Assembly: GCA_030152275.1 (NCBI GenBank)
Contig: JASLHF010000156.1
Location: 1-10,173 of the forward strand
Length of the DNA stretch: 10,173 nucleotides
Direction: 5' to 3'
Source of the DNA: Acinetobacter sp.
GTDB taxonomy: Bacteria > Pseudomonadota > Gammaproteobacteria > Pseudomonadales > Moraxellaceae
In this document: piece after piece, positions 1-7,014 of the stretch
Layout of the letters: the number at the start of each line of letters is the position of its first letter
Position numbering within the stretch: position 1 is the first letter of the stretch
Translations under genes and position numbers: made by a program
Notes under the pieces: generated by a model
Databases searched by the model: none
What the model was told of the DNA's origin: nothing
The model's input: only the letters and a program-made list of their open reading frames with translations

Positions 1-19
1 AACTACGCGCTTCGCTTGT

Positions 20-57
20 CTTGCGCAAGGGCAGAGCAGTGCTCTGCTTATCCTTGC
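20..57. repeat. Nested palindromes at the 3' end of the peroxiredoxin gene
   Basis: Three symmetric elements lie together. A 10-bp perfect palindrome (CTTGCGCAAG) is at 20-29. A 17-base palindrome with 8-bp arms (GCAGAGCA / TGCTCTGC) around one central base is at 31-47 and abuts the peroxiredoxin stop codon at 48-50. An outer pair, GCAAGG (25-30) and CCTTGC (52-57), encloses the second palindrome. A transcript leaving the minus-strand gene could fold here, but there is no T-tract beyond it, so it is not a standard intrinsic terminator. It resembles REP-type intergenic palindromes. Whether it recurs in the genome cannot be judged from this window. Confidence 0.55.
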
Positions 58-689
58 TCAGGTTGGGGCGTAAGGCGAAGATAAGGCGTTAGCGCTTTAT
101 AGCCTTTTGGAAAGCGCTGCTTGATTTCTTCTTCATCTTTGAGTGAAGGCACAATCACCACATCTTCACCTTGCTGCCAGTTGGCAGGCGTAGCGACTTT
201 ATGATTATCCGTCAGCTGCAGCGAGTCGACCACACGCAGGATTTCGTTAAAATTGCGGCCAGTCGATGCCGGGTAGGTGATGATTAAGCGCACTTTTTTA
301 TTGGGATCAATAATGACCAATGAACGAACGGTGAGCGTTTCGCTGGCATTGGGATGAATGAAATCATATAGCGTTGACACTTTACGGTCTTTATCGGCAA
401 GGATCGGGAAATTTACTGCTGTATTTTGGGTTTCGTTAATATCGTTAATCCAGCCTTTGTGAGAATCAACATCATCCACAGAAAGTGCAATGGCTTTGAC
501 CCCGCGTTTGTCAAATTCATCTTTCAGTTTTGCGGTATAGCCTAGTTCCGTGGTGCACACAGGGGTGTAGTCGGCTGGATGAGAAAATAGGATTCCCCAG
601 CTGCTGCCTAAAAAATCATAAAAATGGATTGGGCCTTGGCTGGATTCCTGTGTGAAATCTGGTGCGGTATCTCCTAAGCGTAAACTCAT
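48..689 (-). CDS. 1-Cys peroxiredoxin (Prx6 family)
   Basis: A 213-residue cytoplasmic thiol peroxidase that reduces hydrogen peroxide and organic or lipid hydroperoxides. The peroxidatic cysteine is C45 in the motif PVCTTE (residues 43-48). It follows the conserved HPADYT stretch, so T42 is also in place, and the conserved active-site arginine is probably R123. C45 is the only cysteine in the protein, so there is no resolving cysteine and reduction must come from an external thiol, as in the 1-Cys class. The AhpC/TSA thioredoxin fold spans about 5-150. The extra C-terminal domain (about 155-213, with the PANW stretch near 168-171) is typical of Prx6, whose members are about 210-225 residues. 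An in-frame TTG lies two codons upstream (695), but I chose the ATG at 689 because GAGG sits 7 bases before it. The gene diverges from secA. No OxyR site was identified. Confidence 0.92.
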   Translation of the reverse strand: MSLRLGDTAPDFTQESSQGPIHFYDFLGSSWGILFSHPADYTPVCTTELGYTAKLKDEFDKRGVKAIALSVDDVDSHKGWINDINETQNTAVNFPILADKDRKVSTLYDFIHPNASETLTVRSLVIIDPNKKVRLIITYPASTGRNFNEILRVVDSLQLTDNHKVATPANWQQGEDVVIVPSLKDEEEIKQRFPKGYKALTPYLRLTPQPEQG

Positions 690-1025
690 TTTCAAACCTC
701 ATAATGTATATTCTGTTGTTGATGCAGATTAATATGGCGCAGTTTCTTTACTATGAAAAATACTGTTTTTGAATTTCCTTATATATAAAGTGAAAAAAGA
801 CTTTTTATACTGCTGGCAAAAAAATCCCGAAAGTCATCGGGCATTTACTATATCGGCTGTATAAAATTTGCTACATTACTTTGCCTTATGTCCATAGGGC
901 TAGATTCAAAGATCAGATTTTTTAATGCCTTTTTGTGCAAAGGCCTTGTACTTCGAATTTCTAGCACCATAATAACGACTAAGAAAACTTATTCATTTGA
1001 CAAGCAAGATTTAGAGAGTCTATTC
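690..1025. other. Divergent intergenic region between the peroxiredoxin gene and secA
   Basis: About 335 bases with no convincing gene, AT-rich in its left half. On the minus strand a weak promoter can be read for the peroxiredoxin (TTCATA, 17 bases, TATTAA, within about 730-760). On the plus strand TATACT at 806-811 is the best -10-like hexamer for secA, but it has no good -35. Two hairpins lie in the secA leader: 826-841 (annotated separately) and GCCTTT (927-932) / AAAGGC (939-944). An ORF open from ATG 888 continues in frame into secA. A 15-codon ORF (925-972) ends 53 bases before the secA start, without an obvious ribosome binding site. Neither is called as a gene. Confidence 0.5.
826..841 (-). 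terminator. Minus-strand intrinsic-terminator-like hairpin
   Basis: CCCGA (826-830) pairs with TCGGG (837-841) around a 6-base loop. On the minus strand the stem is followed by A and then a run of T (complement of the A-run at 818-824), which is the classic intrinsic-terminator layout. On the plus strand no T-tract follows. No minus-strand gene lies between this element and secA, so what it terminates is unclear. It could stop antisense transcription from inside secA before it reaches the peroxiredoxin gene, or be a relic of a lost gene. Its structure is clear; its role is inference. Confidence 0.5.
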
Positions 1026-3755
1026 ATGTTGGCAAGTCTGATCGGAGGAATCTTCGGTACCAAAAATGAGCGCGAACTCAAACGCATGCGTAAAATCGTA
1101 GACAAGATTAATGCGCTCGAGCCGACGATATCTGCACTCAGCGATGCAGACTTATCTGCTAAAACTGAAGAATTCAAACAACGCTATAATAAAGGCGAAA
1201 ACTTAGATAAATTAATGCCGGAAGCGTTTGCAGTCTGCCGTGAAGCGGCTAAGCGCGTGATGGGGATGCGCCATTATGATGTGCAGCTGATCGGCGGTAT
1301 CACATTGCATGAAGGCAAAATCGCTGAAATGCGTACCGGTGAGGGTAAAACTCTCATGGGCACACTGGCTTGTTATTTGAATGCTATTAGCGGCCAAGGC
1401 GTCCACGTCATTACGGTGAACGACTATTTGGCTCAGCGTGACGCTGAACTGAACCGTCCGCTGTTTGAGTTTTTGGGTCTCAGCATCGGCATTATCTATT
1501 CAATGCAGGATCCTACAGAAAAATCACAAGCATACCGTGCCGACATTACTTACGGCACCAACAACGAATTCGGATTTGACTATCTGCGCGACAACATGGT
1601 GTTCTCGCTGGCAGAAAAAAAACAGCGTGGCCTGATCTATGCCATTATCGATGAGGTCGATTCGATCCTGATTGATGAAGCGCGTACCCCGCTGATTATT
1701 TCCGGTCAAAGTGAAGATTCATCTCAGCTGTACGCGGCGATTAATCAGATTCCGCCTATGCTTCATCCGCAAAAAGAAGAAAAAGTGCCGGATGGCGGCC
1801 ATTTCTGGATTGATGAAAAACAGCGCACTGTGGAAATGACCGAAATCGGTTATGAAACAGTTGAAAATGAATTAATCAAAATGGGCCTCTTGGCCGAAGG
1901 CGAGAGCCTATATTCTTCTGCCAATCTGAATCTGGTGCATCATGTGTCAGCGGCTATCCGTGCGCATTATCTGTATCAGCGCAATGTGCACTACATCATT
2001 CATGACGGCGAAGTAATCATTGTTGATGAAAACACTGGCCGTACGATGCCGGGACGCCGCTGGTCAGAAGGCCTGCATCAGGCAGTAGAAGCAAAAGAAG
2101 GTTTGGAAATTCAGCCAGAAAACCAAACACTGGCAACTACGACTTTCCAGAACTATTTCCGTTTGTATAAAAAACTTTCAGGCATGACCGGTACAGCAGA
2201 TACAGAAGCTGCTGAAATGAAAGAAATTTATGGTTTGGATGTGGTCCTGATTCCAACGCACCGCCCAATGATCCGTAAAGATGAAAACGATTTAATTTAT
2301 TTAAACCGTAATGGCAAATATAACGCGATTATTCAAGAAATTCAGCGTGTGCACGAAGACGGTGTCGCGCCAATTTTGATTGGTACAGCAACCATTGAAG
2401 CCTCTGAAATTTTGTCAGAAAAGCTGAAAGAAGCTGGCATTGCGCATGAGGTTTTGAATGCAAAACAGCATGAGCGTGAAGCCGATATTATTGCGCAGGC
2501 AGGTTCACCGCGCGCAGTTACCATTGCAACCAACATGGCTGGCCGCGGTACAGATATTCTGCTGGGCGGTAACTGGAAAGCGCTTTTGGCTAAAATCGAA
2601 GAGCCGACAGCTGAAGATGAGGCGCGTTTAAAAGCAGAGTGGGAAAAAAACCATGATGCTGTTTTAGCATCAGGCGGTTTACATATTATTGGTTCGGAAC
2701 GCCATGAGTCGCGCCGTATTGATAACCAGCTGCGTGGCCGTGCCGGCCGTCAAGGTGACCCAGGCGTATCACGTTTTTATTTGTCTCTTGAAGATGACTT
2801 AATGCGTATTTTTGCGGGTGACCGTGTTGTTGCGATGATGCGCGCGATGGGTTTGAAAGAAGACGAAGCGATTGAGCATAAAATGGTATCGCGTTCAATT
2901 GAAAACGCGCAGCGAAAAGTCGAAGCCCGCAACTTTGATATTCGTAAAAACCTGCTGAAATATGATGATGTTAATAACGAGCAGCGTAAGATTATTTATT
3001 CTCAGCGTGATGATGTCTTAGCCGAAAGCTCATTGCAGGAATACGTTGAAGAAATGATTCGTGATGTGATGAAGGGCGTAATTGAAATTTATGTGCCGCC
3101 AGAATCAATTCACGATCAGTGGGATATTGACGGTTTAGAAAAAGCTCTTAATGAAGACTTGGGAATTGACCTGCCAATCAATGCTTGGCTGGAAGAAGAC
3201 CGCCGTTTGGATGAAGAAGGTTTAGTGGAGCGAGTGACAGACGAAGTTCTTGCACGTTATCACGATCGCCGTGCGCAAATGGGAGAAGAATCATCTGCGC
3301 AGTTAGAGCGCTATTTCGTACTGAATTCTTTAGACCGTCACTGGAAAGAGCATTTGGCGGCGATGGATTATCTGCGTCAGGGTATTCATTTGCGCGGTTA
3401 TGCACAAAAGAATCCGGAGCAGGAATACAAAAAAGAAGCTTTTAACTTGTTTGTAAACATGCTGGCGGTGATTAAATCCGACGTTGTGACCGATTTATCC
3501 CGTGTACATGTGCCTACTGCTGAAGAACTGGCAGAGATGGAAGCGCAAAAGCAAGCGCAAGCGGAAGCGATGCAGCTGAATTTGTCGCATGCTGAATTTG
3601 ACAGTTTACTGGCGGATGACGGCGCTGCGCCAGAAGTCGATGCGCAATTTACCCCAGTGTCAAATGCACAGCTTATTGAGCCTCCTGAAAGCCGCAATTC
3701 TCCATGCCCGTGCGGTTCAGGCTTAAAATATAAGCAATGTCACGGTAAAATTTAA
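1026..3755 (+). CDS. secA: Preprotein translocase ATPase subunit SecA
   Basis: A 909-residue motor ATPase that pushes unfolded preproteins through the SecYEG channel in the inner membrane. It cycles between cytosol and membrane and can receive substrates from SecB. Visible in order: Walker A GEGKT (105-109, K108); VNDYLAQRD in NBD1 (131-139); Walker B-type DEVD (209-212) and DEAR (217-220); a preprotein cross-linking region after about 225; NBD2 motifs NMAGRGTDILLGG and GRAGRQGDPG; helical wing and scaffold; a variable Ala/Glu/Gln-rich linker; and a C-terminal zinc- and SecB-binding motif with C894, C896, C905 and H906. The length fits the family (about 900). The frame is open back to ATG 888, but the ATG at 1026 gives the conserved N-terminus (MLASLIGG) and has AGAGAG 7 bases upstream. 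No secM precedes it. Confidence 0.98.
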   Translation: MLASLIGGIFGTKNERELKRMRKIVDKINALEPTISALSDADLSAKTEEFKQRYNKGENLDKLMPEAFAVCREAAKRVMGMRHYDVQLIGGITLHEGKIAEMRTGEGKTLMGTLACYLNAISGQGVHVITVNDYLAQRDAELNRPLFEFLGLSIGIIYSMQDPTEKSQAYRADITYGTNNEFGFDYLRDNMVFSLAEKKQRGLIYAIIDEVDSILIDEARTPLIISGQSEDSSQLYAAINQIPPMLHPQKEEKVPDGGHFWIDEKQRTVEMTEIGYETVENELIKMGLLAEGESLYSSANLNLVHHVSAAIRAHYLYQRNVHYIIHDGEVIIVDENTGRTMPGRRWSEGLHQAVEAKEGLEIQPENQTLATTTFQNYFRLYKKLSGMTGTADTEAAEMKEIYGLDVVLIPTHRPMIRKDENDLIYLNRNGKYNAIIQEIQRVHEDGVAPILIGTATIEASEILSEKLKEAGIAHEVLNAKQHEREADIIAQAGSPRAVTIATNMAGRGTDILLGGNWKALLAKIEEPTAEDEARLKAEWEKNHDAVLASGGLHIIGSERHESRRIDNQLRGRAGRQGDPGVSRFYLSLEDDLMRIFAGDRVVAMMRAMGLKEDEAIEHKMVSRSIENAQRKVEARNFDIRKNLLKYDDVNNEQRKIIYSQRDDVLAESSLQEYVEEMIRDVMKGVIEIYVPPESIHDQWDIDGLEKALNEDLGIDLPINAWLEEDRRLDEEGLVERVTDEVLARYHDRRAQMGEESSAQLERYFVLNSLDRHWKEHLAAMDYLRQGIHLRGYAQKNPEQEYKKEAFNLFVNMLAVIKSDVVTDLSRVHVPTAEELAEMEAQKQAQAEAMQLNLSHAEFDSLLADDGAAPEVDAQFTPVSNAQLIEPPESRNSPCPCGSGLKYKQCHGKI

Positions 3756-3766
3756 CGGATCATTTT

Positions 3767-3796
3767 ATAAATTAGAGCCTTCGGGCTCTGATTTAT
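3767..3796 (+). terminator. secA terminator
   Basis: AGAGCC (3774-3779) and GGCTCT (3784-3789) form a 6-bp stem capped by a stable UUCG tetraloop. The stem extends through a T-G wobble and ATAAAT/ATTTAT (3767-3772 / 3791-3796). It lies 11 bases after the secA stop. The downstream T-tract is interrupted, but the very stable stem makes this a probable intrinsic terminator, so the next gene is likely transcribed separately. Confidence 0.75.
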
Positions 3797-3894
3797 GCAG
3801 CGAAATTAAACTTTTCAGGCAGCGAATATTATTTGCAGCGGCTTGTATTAAGTGGTATTTAGTTTCAGATTGATTACTGGAAACGGAACAGACA

Positions 3895-4251
3895 ATGAAA
3901 AAAGTATTACAACCGTTGATGATCGCCGCGCTTGCTGTGCCGGCATTAACATTTGCAAATCCTGCTCAAACAACTACACCTGAAAAAGTAAAGCAGGCGC
4001 TGGGTGCGCAAACTGCGCAAGTTCAAGTGGGTGCTGACGGTCAAGTGACCATTGCTAGCCCGCGTACAGGCATCCGCTATACTTTTGCCAACCCGAATCA
4101 GCCGATTGTAATGCAGACTGCGGCTATTGCAGCGGCTAATGCGGCGAATGCTGACCGTATTGTGGCGTCTAATCCTGCATTGTCTGATGCCAGCCAGCAA
4201 AAAGCTAAACAGGCGCTGCTGAACGAAGCAGGCCAGTTGGCGCGAAACTGA
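3895..4251 (+). CDS. Small Ala-rich secreted protein of unknown function
   Basis: A 118-residue protein that I do not recognise. Residues 1-22 form a clear Sec signal peptide: MKK at the N-terminus, a hydrophobic core (about 5-18), and a TFA/N cleavage site after A22. The mature protein is only about 96 residues, soluble, without cysteines, and very rich in alanine and glutamine. It has a short possible beta segment (about 43-65, VQVGADGQVTIAS then a GIRYTF stretch) followed by an alanine-rich region that is probably helical (about 76-115). No lipobox or membrane segment is present beyond the signal. GGAA about 9 bases before the ATG is a modest ribosome binding site. Terminators on both sides make it a single-gene unit. 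The family can be described as a periplasmic or secreted orphan; no function is assigned. Confidence 0.78.
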   Translation: MKKVLQPLMIAALAVPALTFANPAQTTTPEKVKQALGAQTAQVQVGADGQVTIASPRTGIRYTFANPNQPIVMQTAAIAAANAANADRIVASNPALSDASQQKAKQALLNEAGQLARN

Positions 4252-4276
4252 TTCTGATATCAGCCATGTCAGCTCT

Positions 4277-4310
4277 AAAAATGCCGGTCTTTGACTGGCA
4301 TTTTTATTTT
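4277..4310 (+). terminator. Terminator of the small secreted protein gene
   Basis: A long hairpin: AAAAATGCC (4277-4285) pairs with GGCATTTTT (4297-4305). It continues inward through a G-T wobble and GT/AC to a 5-base loop, CTTTG (4289-4293). The 3' arm ends in a run of T, followed by ATTTT. It begins 26 bases after the stop codon. The A-rich 5' arm would let it work on the minus strand too, but there is no gene to terminate on that side. Confidence 0.88.
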
Positions 4311-4369
4311 GGCAGCCGCTTAAATAAATCGCAGACAAAAACAGTGTGAAGCTCGATTTTTAGATCATT

Positions 4370-4398
4370 TTGAACTAAGCTGTATTTTTTCTTATAAC
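4370..4398 (+). promoter_or_regulatory. argJ promoter
   Basis: A sigma70-type promoter: -35 TTGAAC (4370-4375), a 17-base spacer, and -10 TATAAC (4393-4398). The expected start of transcription (about 4405) leaves only about a dozen leader bases before the argJ ATG at 4417. No ARG-box or attenuator was evident. Confidence 0.68.
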
Positions 4399-4416
4399 CG
4401 AACTGGATATTTAAAA

Positions 4417-5637
4417 ATGGCCGTAGGTGACGTATCAATGCCGCAAATGCATGCGGTAAAAGGGGTGAAAATTGGTTCTGCAGAAGCTTATGTGCGCTAT
4501 CAGAACCGACGTGACCTGGTCATCTTTGAATTTGCAGCGGGAACACAGGCGGCAGGTGTATTTACTCAAAACGCATTTTGCGCAGCGCCTGTACATATAT
4601 CTAAAGCGCATTTGAAGGCAGCCAATCCGCGCTATTTAATTATTAATACCGGTAACGCCAATGCTGGCACTGGAAAAACCGGTATGTTAAATGCAGAAGC
4701 AACCTGCGCGAAATTGGCGGAGCTTGCGGGTGTCACTGCTGAAGAAGTTTTACCATTTTCTACCGGTGTCATTGGTGAGCAGCTGCCGATTGAGCGTCTG
4801 CTAACAGGTTTACAGCCGGCTTTGGATAACCTGAAGGAAAATGCGTGGACGGATGCCGCTGTTGGCATTATGACTACAGATACAACGCCTAAAGGCGCAT
4901 CTGAACAGTTTGAGCTAGACGGTATTACTTATACCATGACCGGTATTTCGAAAGGCGCAGGCATGATTCGCCCAAACATGGCGACCATGCTGAGCTATGT
5001 CGCTACTGATGCGCCAATCTGCCGTGAACTGGTGCAGCAGCTGCTGTCAGACGCAGTGAATGTTTCATTTAACCGAATTACTGTAGATGGTGACACCTCG
5101 ACCAATGATTCCTGTATTTTTGCGGCTACAGGTCAAGCAGGCGGTGCTGAAATCAGTTCGCAAAGCGATTCACGCTACGCTGTTGTAGCGGATGTGTTGA
5201 CTCGTGTTATGAAGCGTTTGGCGCAGCTGATTGTCCGTGACGGCGAGGGTGCCACTAAATTTATTACCATAGCTGTAGAAGGCGGCGCCAATATTCAGGA
5301 ATGCTGTGATGTTGCTTACAGTATTGCGCATTCACCGCTGGTCAAAACTGCAATTTTTGCATCTGATCCCAACTGGGGCCGTATTTTAGCCGCAATTGGC
5401 TATGCCGGAGTTCCGGCGCTGGATGTAGAGAAAGTTCAAGTGTGGCTAGGCGATGTACAGATTTGCAAAGACGGTGGCGCGGCTGCTGATTATACTGAAG
5501 AAGCAGGGGCTGCAGAAATGCAGAAAACTGAAATTATCATTCGCGTTGATTTAGGGCGCGGCAGCGCAAAAGACACGGTATATACCTGTGACCTGTCCTA
5601 TGATTATGTCAAGATCAACGCAGATTACCGTTCATAA
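4417..5637 (+). CDS. argJ: ArgJ, bifunctional glutamate N-acetyltransferase / amino-acid acetyltransferase
   Basis: A 406-residue cytoplasmic enzyme of arginine biosynthesis. It moves the acetyl group from N-acetylornithine to glutamate, recycling N-acetylglutamate. Many ArgJ proteins also use acetyl-CoA; whether this one does cannot be read from sequence. It is an Ntn-type enzyme that cleaves itself into alpha and beta chains before a nucleophilic threonine. The motif KGAGMIRPNMATML places the cut between A189 and T190. Also visible are NTGNANAGTG (77-86), STGVIGE (115-121), TTDTTPK (153-159), a VDGDTSTND stretch and a C-terminal SDPNWGR motif. The length is normal for the family. The MAVG start matches the N-terminus I recall for Pseudomonas ArgJ. 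A second ATG at 4438 has a better ribosome binding site (AGGTGA, 7 bases before it), so the start is slightly uncertain. It is a stand-alone unit with its own promoter and terminator. Confidence 0.97.
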   Translation: MAVGDVSMPQMHAVKGVKIGSAEAYVRYQNRRDLVIFEFAAGTQAAGVFTQNAFCAAPVHISKAHLKAANPRYLIINTGNANAGTGKTGMLNAEATCAKLAELAGVTAEEVLPFSTGVIGEQLPIERLLTGLQPALDNLKENAWTDAAVGIMTTDTTPKGASEQFELDGITYTMTGISKGAGMIRPNMATMLSYVATDAPICRELVQQLLSDAVNVSFNRITVDGDTSTNDSCIFAATGQAGGAEISSQSDSRYAVVADVLTRVMKRLAQLIVRDGEGATKFITIAVEGGANIQECCDVAYSIAHSPLVKTAIFASDPNWGRILAAIGYAGVPALDVEKVQVWLGDVQICKDGGAAADYTEEAGAAEMQKTEIIIRVDLGRGSAKDTVYTCDLSYDYVKINADYRS

Positions 5638-5656
5638 AACTGAATTGAATTTTTTG

Positions 5657-5681
5657 AAAGCCTCCTTCGTGAGGCTTTTTT
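5657..5681 (+). terminator. argJ terminator
   Basis: AAAGCCTC (5657-5664) and GAGGCTTT (5671-5678) form an 8-bp stem with a CTTCGT loop, and the T-run continues to 5681. It starts 19 bases after the argJ stop and separates argJ from nadA. Confidence 0.92.
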
Positions 5682-5697
5682 ATAACTGATGCTTTTG

Positions 5698-5770
5698 AAT
5701 GGCTGGTAAAAAAGCGAATGAGCCATTTTGCCTGCCGATAAAGAGGGTACTTCCGGTGTAACTGCCGGCA
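5698..5770 (+). promoter_or_regulatory. Inverted repeat and palindrome before nadA
   Basis: A perfect 7-bp inverted repeat, AATGGCT (5698-5704) / AGCCATT (5721-5727), with a 16-base gap, and an 8-bp palindrome TGCCGGCA (5763-5770), lie in the 113 bases between the argJ terminator and nadA. Either could be an operator or a leader structure. No matching known NAD regulator site (NadR, NrtR, NadQ) or NAD riboswitch was recognised, and no clear -35/-10 pair was found. Confidence 0.3.
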
Positions 5771-5794
5771 TTGAAGGATAGAGAAGACTGGATT

Positions 5795-6862
5795 ATGAAA
5801 GATGCGAACAATTTGATTGCCAATGATGCAAAATCTATTGTGCAGGCGCATTTAGACCGTTTGGGAGAACCCCAAGAACATCATTTAAGTGATAGTGCTA
5901 AACAAGAAAAGTTTGATTTAATTTTAGCTGAATTAAAAAAACGCAATGCAGTATTGGTTGCGCACTATTACTGTGATCCTGAAGTGCAGGAACTGGCAGA
6001 GCTTAGCGGCGGCTGCGTATCAGATTCACTGGAGATGGCGCGTTTTGGGCGTGACCACCCTGCAACAACACTGGTAGTTGCGGGCGTTAAATTTATGGGC
6101 GAAACCTCTAAAATTTTGTCGCCGGAAAAAACTGTGCTTATGCCAACGCTGGAAGCAACCTGCTCTCTAGATTTAGGCTGTCCTGTGGATGAGTTTACCC
6201 AGTTCTGCGATGCGCATCCGGATTATACCGTTGTGGTCTATGCCAATACTTCAGCTGCAGTTAAAGCCCGCGCTGACTGGGTGGTAACCTCAAGCTGCGC
6301 GGTTGAAATTATTGAGCATTTGGATAGTCTTGGCGAAAAAATTATTTGGGCGCCAGATCAGCATTTAGGACGATATATTCAGAAAAGAACCGGTGCGGAT
6401 ATGCTGCTTTGGGATGGCGCATGCATTGTGCATGAAGAATTCCGCGCTCGCGGTATTGCCAATATGAAAGCGCTTTATCCAGACGCAGCTGTGCTGGTGC
6501 ATCCAGAATCCCCGGAATCTGTGGTTGATGTCGCAGATGCTGTTGGCAGTACGTCGCAGCTGATAAAAGCCGCACAGACATTGCCGCATGAACGATTAAT
6601 TGTGGCGACAGACCGCGGTATTTTCTACAAGATGCAGCAAGCTGTACCGCATAAAATTTTAATTGAAGCGCCGACTGCAGGTGAAGGTGCAACCTGTCGC
6701 TCTTGTGCGCATTGCCCATGGATGGCGATGAATGAATTAGACGGCATATTGCAGGTTTTACAGCGTGGTGATCAAGAAATATTCGTTGACCCTGCATTGG
6801 CTGAGCGCGCTAAGCTGCCTTTAGACCGTATGTTGAACTTCAGTGCAGCATTAAAACGCTAA
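5795..6862 (+). CDS. nadA: Quinolinate synthase NadA
   Basis: A 355-residue cytoplasmic [4Fe-4S] enzyme of de novo NAD synthesis. It condenses iminoaspartate (from NadB) with dihydroxyacetone phosphate to give quinolinate, which NadC then uses. The three cluster ligands expected from the family are present: C123 (ATCSLDLGC), C210 (WDGACIVHE) and C307 in the CRSCAHCPW motif. The same motif carries the CxxC pair C301/C304 found in the E. coli-type enzyme. Substrate-binding signatures AHYYCDPEVQ (56-65), GVKFMGETSKIL (97-108) and HPESP (236-240) are intact. The frame extends upstream to a TTG at 5771, but the ATG at 5795 has GAGAAGA 7 bases before it and gives the usual N-terminus. nadB and nadC are not adjacent here. 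No strong terminator follows; only a 3-bp stem before T-runs at 6912-6928. Confidence 0.98.
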   Translation: MKDANNLIANDAKSIVQAHLDRLGEPQEHHLSDSAKQEKFDLILAELKKRNAVLVAHYYCDPEVQELAELSGGCVSDSLEMARFGRDHPATTLVVAGVKFMGETSKILSPEKTVLMPTLEATCSLDLGCPVDEFTQFCDAHPDYTVVVYANTSAAVKARADWVVTSSCAVEIIEHLDSLGEKIIWAPDQHLGRYIQKRTGADMLLWDGACIVHEEFRARGIANMKALYPDAAVLVHPESPESVVDVADAVGSTSQLIKAAQTLPHERLIVATDRGIFYKMQQAVPHKILIEAPTAGEGATCRSCAHCPWMAMNELDGILQVLQRGDQEIFVDPALAERAKLPLDRMLNFSAALKR

Positions 6863-6872
6863 AATTGATTAA

Positions 6873-6890
6873 AAAATGCTTAAAATGCTT
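6873..6890. repeat. 9-bp tandem duplication after nadA
   Basis: AAAATGCTT occurs twice in tandem, exactly, 11 bases after the nadA stop. It is probably a slippage product in an AT-rich spacer. No function is apparent. Confidence 0.5.
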
Positions 6891-6911
6891 GATAAATAAG
6901 CGGTTGAAGCT

Positions 6912-6968
6912 CTTTTTTAACTTTTTTTAAATATAGGTGTTGACGTCTTTGGGCGTCGCGCCTAAAAT
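6912..6968 (+). promoter_or_regulatory. tRNA operon promoter with GC-rich discriminator
   Basis: -35 TTGACG (6940-6945), exactly 17 bases, then -10 TAAAAT (6963-6968). It is followed by GCACCCC, a GC-rich discriminator of the kind that makes stable-RNA promoters sensitive to ppGpp/DksA. The upstream tract 6912-6933 is almost pure A/T and could act as an UP element. The expected start is near 6975, giving a leader of about 40 bases before the first tRNA. GACG/CGTC also form an inverted repeat between the two hexamers (6942-6957). Confidence 0.85.
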
Positions 6969-7014
6969 GCACCCCGTACCGCACGATAAGCGATACAGAA
7001 AAGCTGAGATGAAT

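Noticed and set aside
888..1025. SecA starting at 888 (955 residues).
   Set aside because: The extra 46 residues do not resemble SecA, and the ATG at 1026 gives the conserved N-terminus, the family length and a ribosome binding site.
989..3697. Several minus-strand ORFs of 61-99 codons inside secA.
   Set aside because: They are antisense to a strongly conserved coding sequence, with low-complexity Ser/Ala-rich products and no supporting signals.
3833..3861. A promoter for the small secreted protein (TTGCAG, 17 bases, TATTTA).
   Set aside because: The spacing is perfect, but the -10 matches consensus at only three positions, which is too weak to annotate.
3946..4338. A 130-codon minus-strand ORF over the small secreted protein gene.
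   Set aside because: It runs through the terminator hairpin, lacks a ribosome binding site, and the plus-strand product has a clear signal peptide.
5682..5794. A NAD-sensing riboswitch before nadA.
   Set aside because: The leader is short and I see none of the paired-loop structure of the nadA RNA motif.
5615..5851. A 78-codon minus-strand ORF between argJ and nadA.
   Set aside because: It crosses the argJ terminator and both flanking coding ends, and has no recognisable product.
6342..6797. Minus-strand ORFs of 151 and 74 codons inside nadA.
   Set aside because: nadA is certain on the plus strand; these are mirror ORFs without recognisable domains.
6899..6928. An intrinsic terminator for nadA (AGC/GCT stem followed by T-runs).
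   Set aside because: The stem is only 3 bp. The T-rich tract is better explained as upstream sequence of the tRNA promoter.
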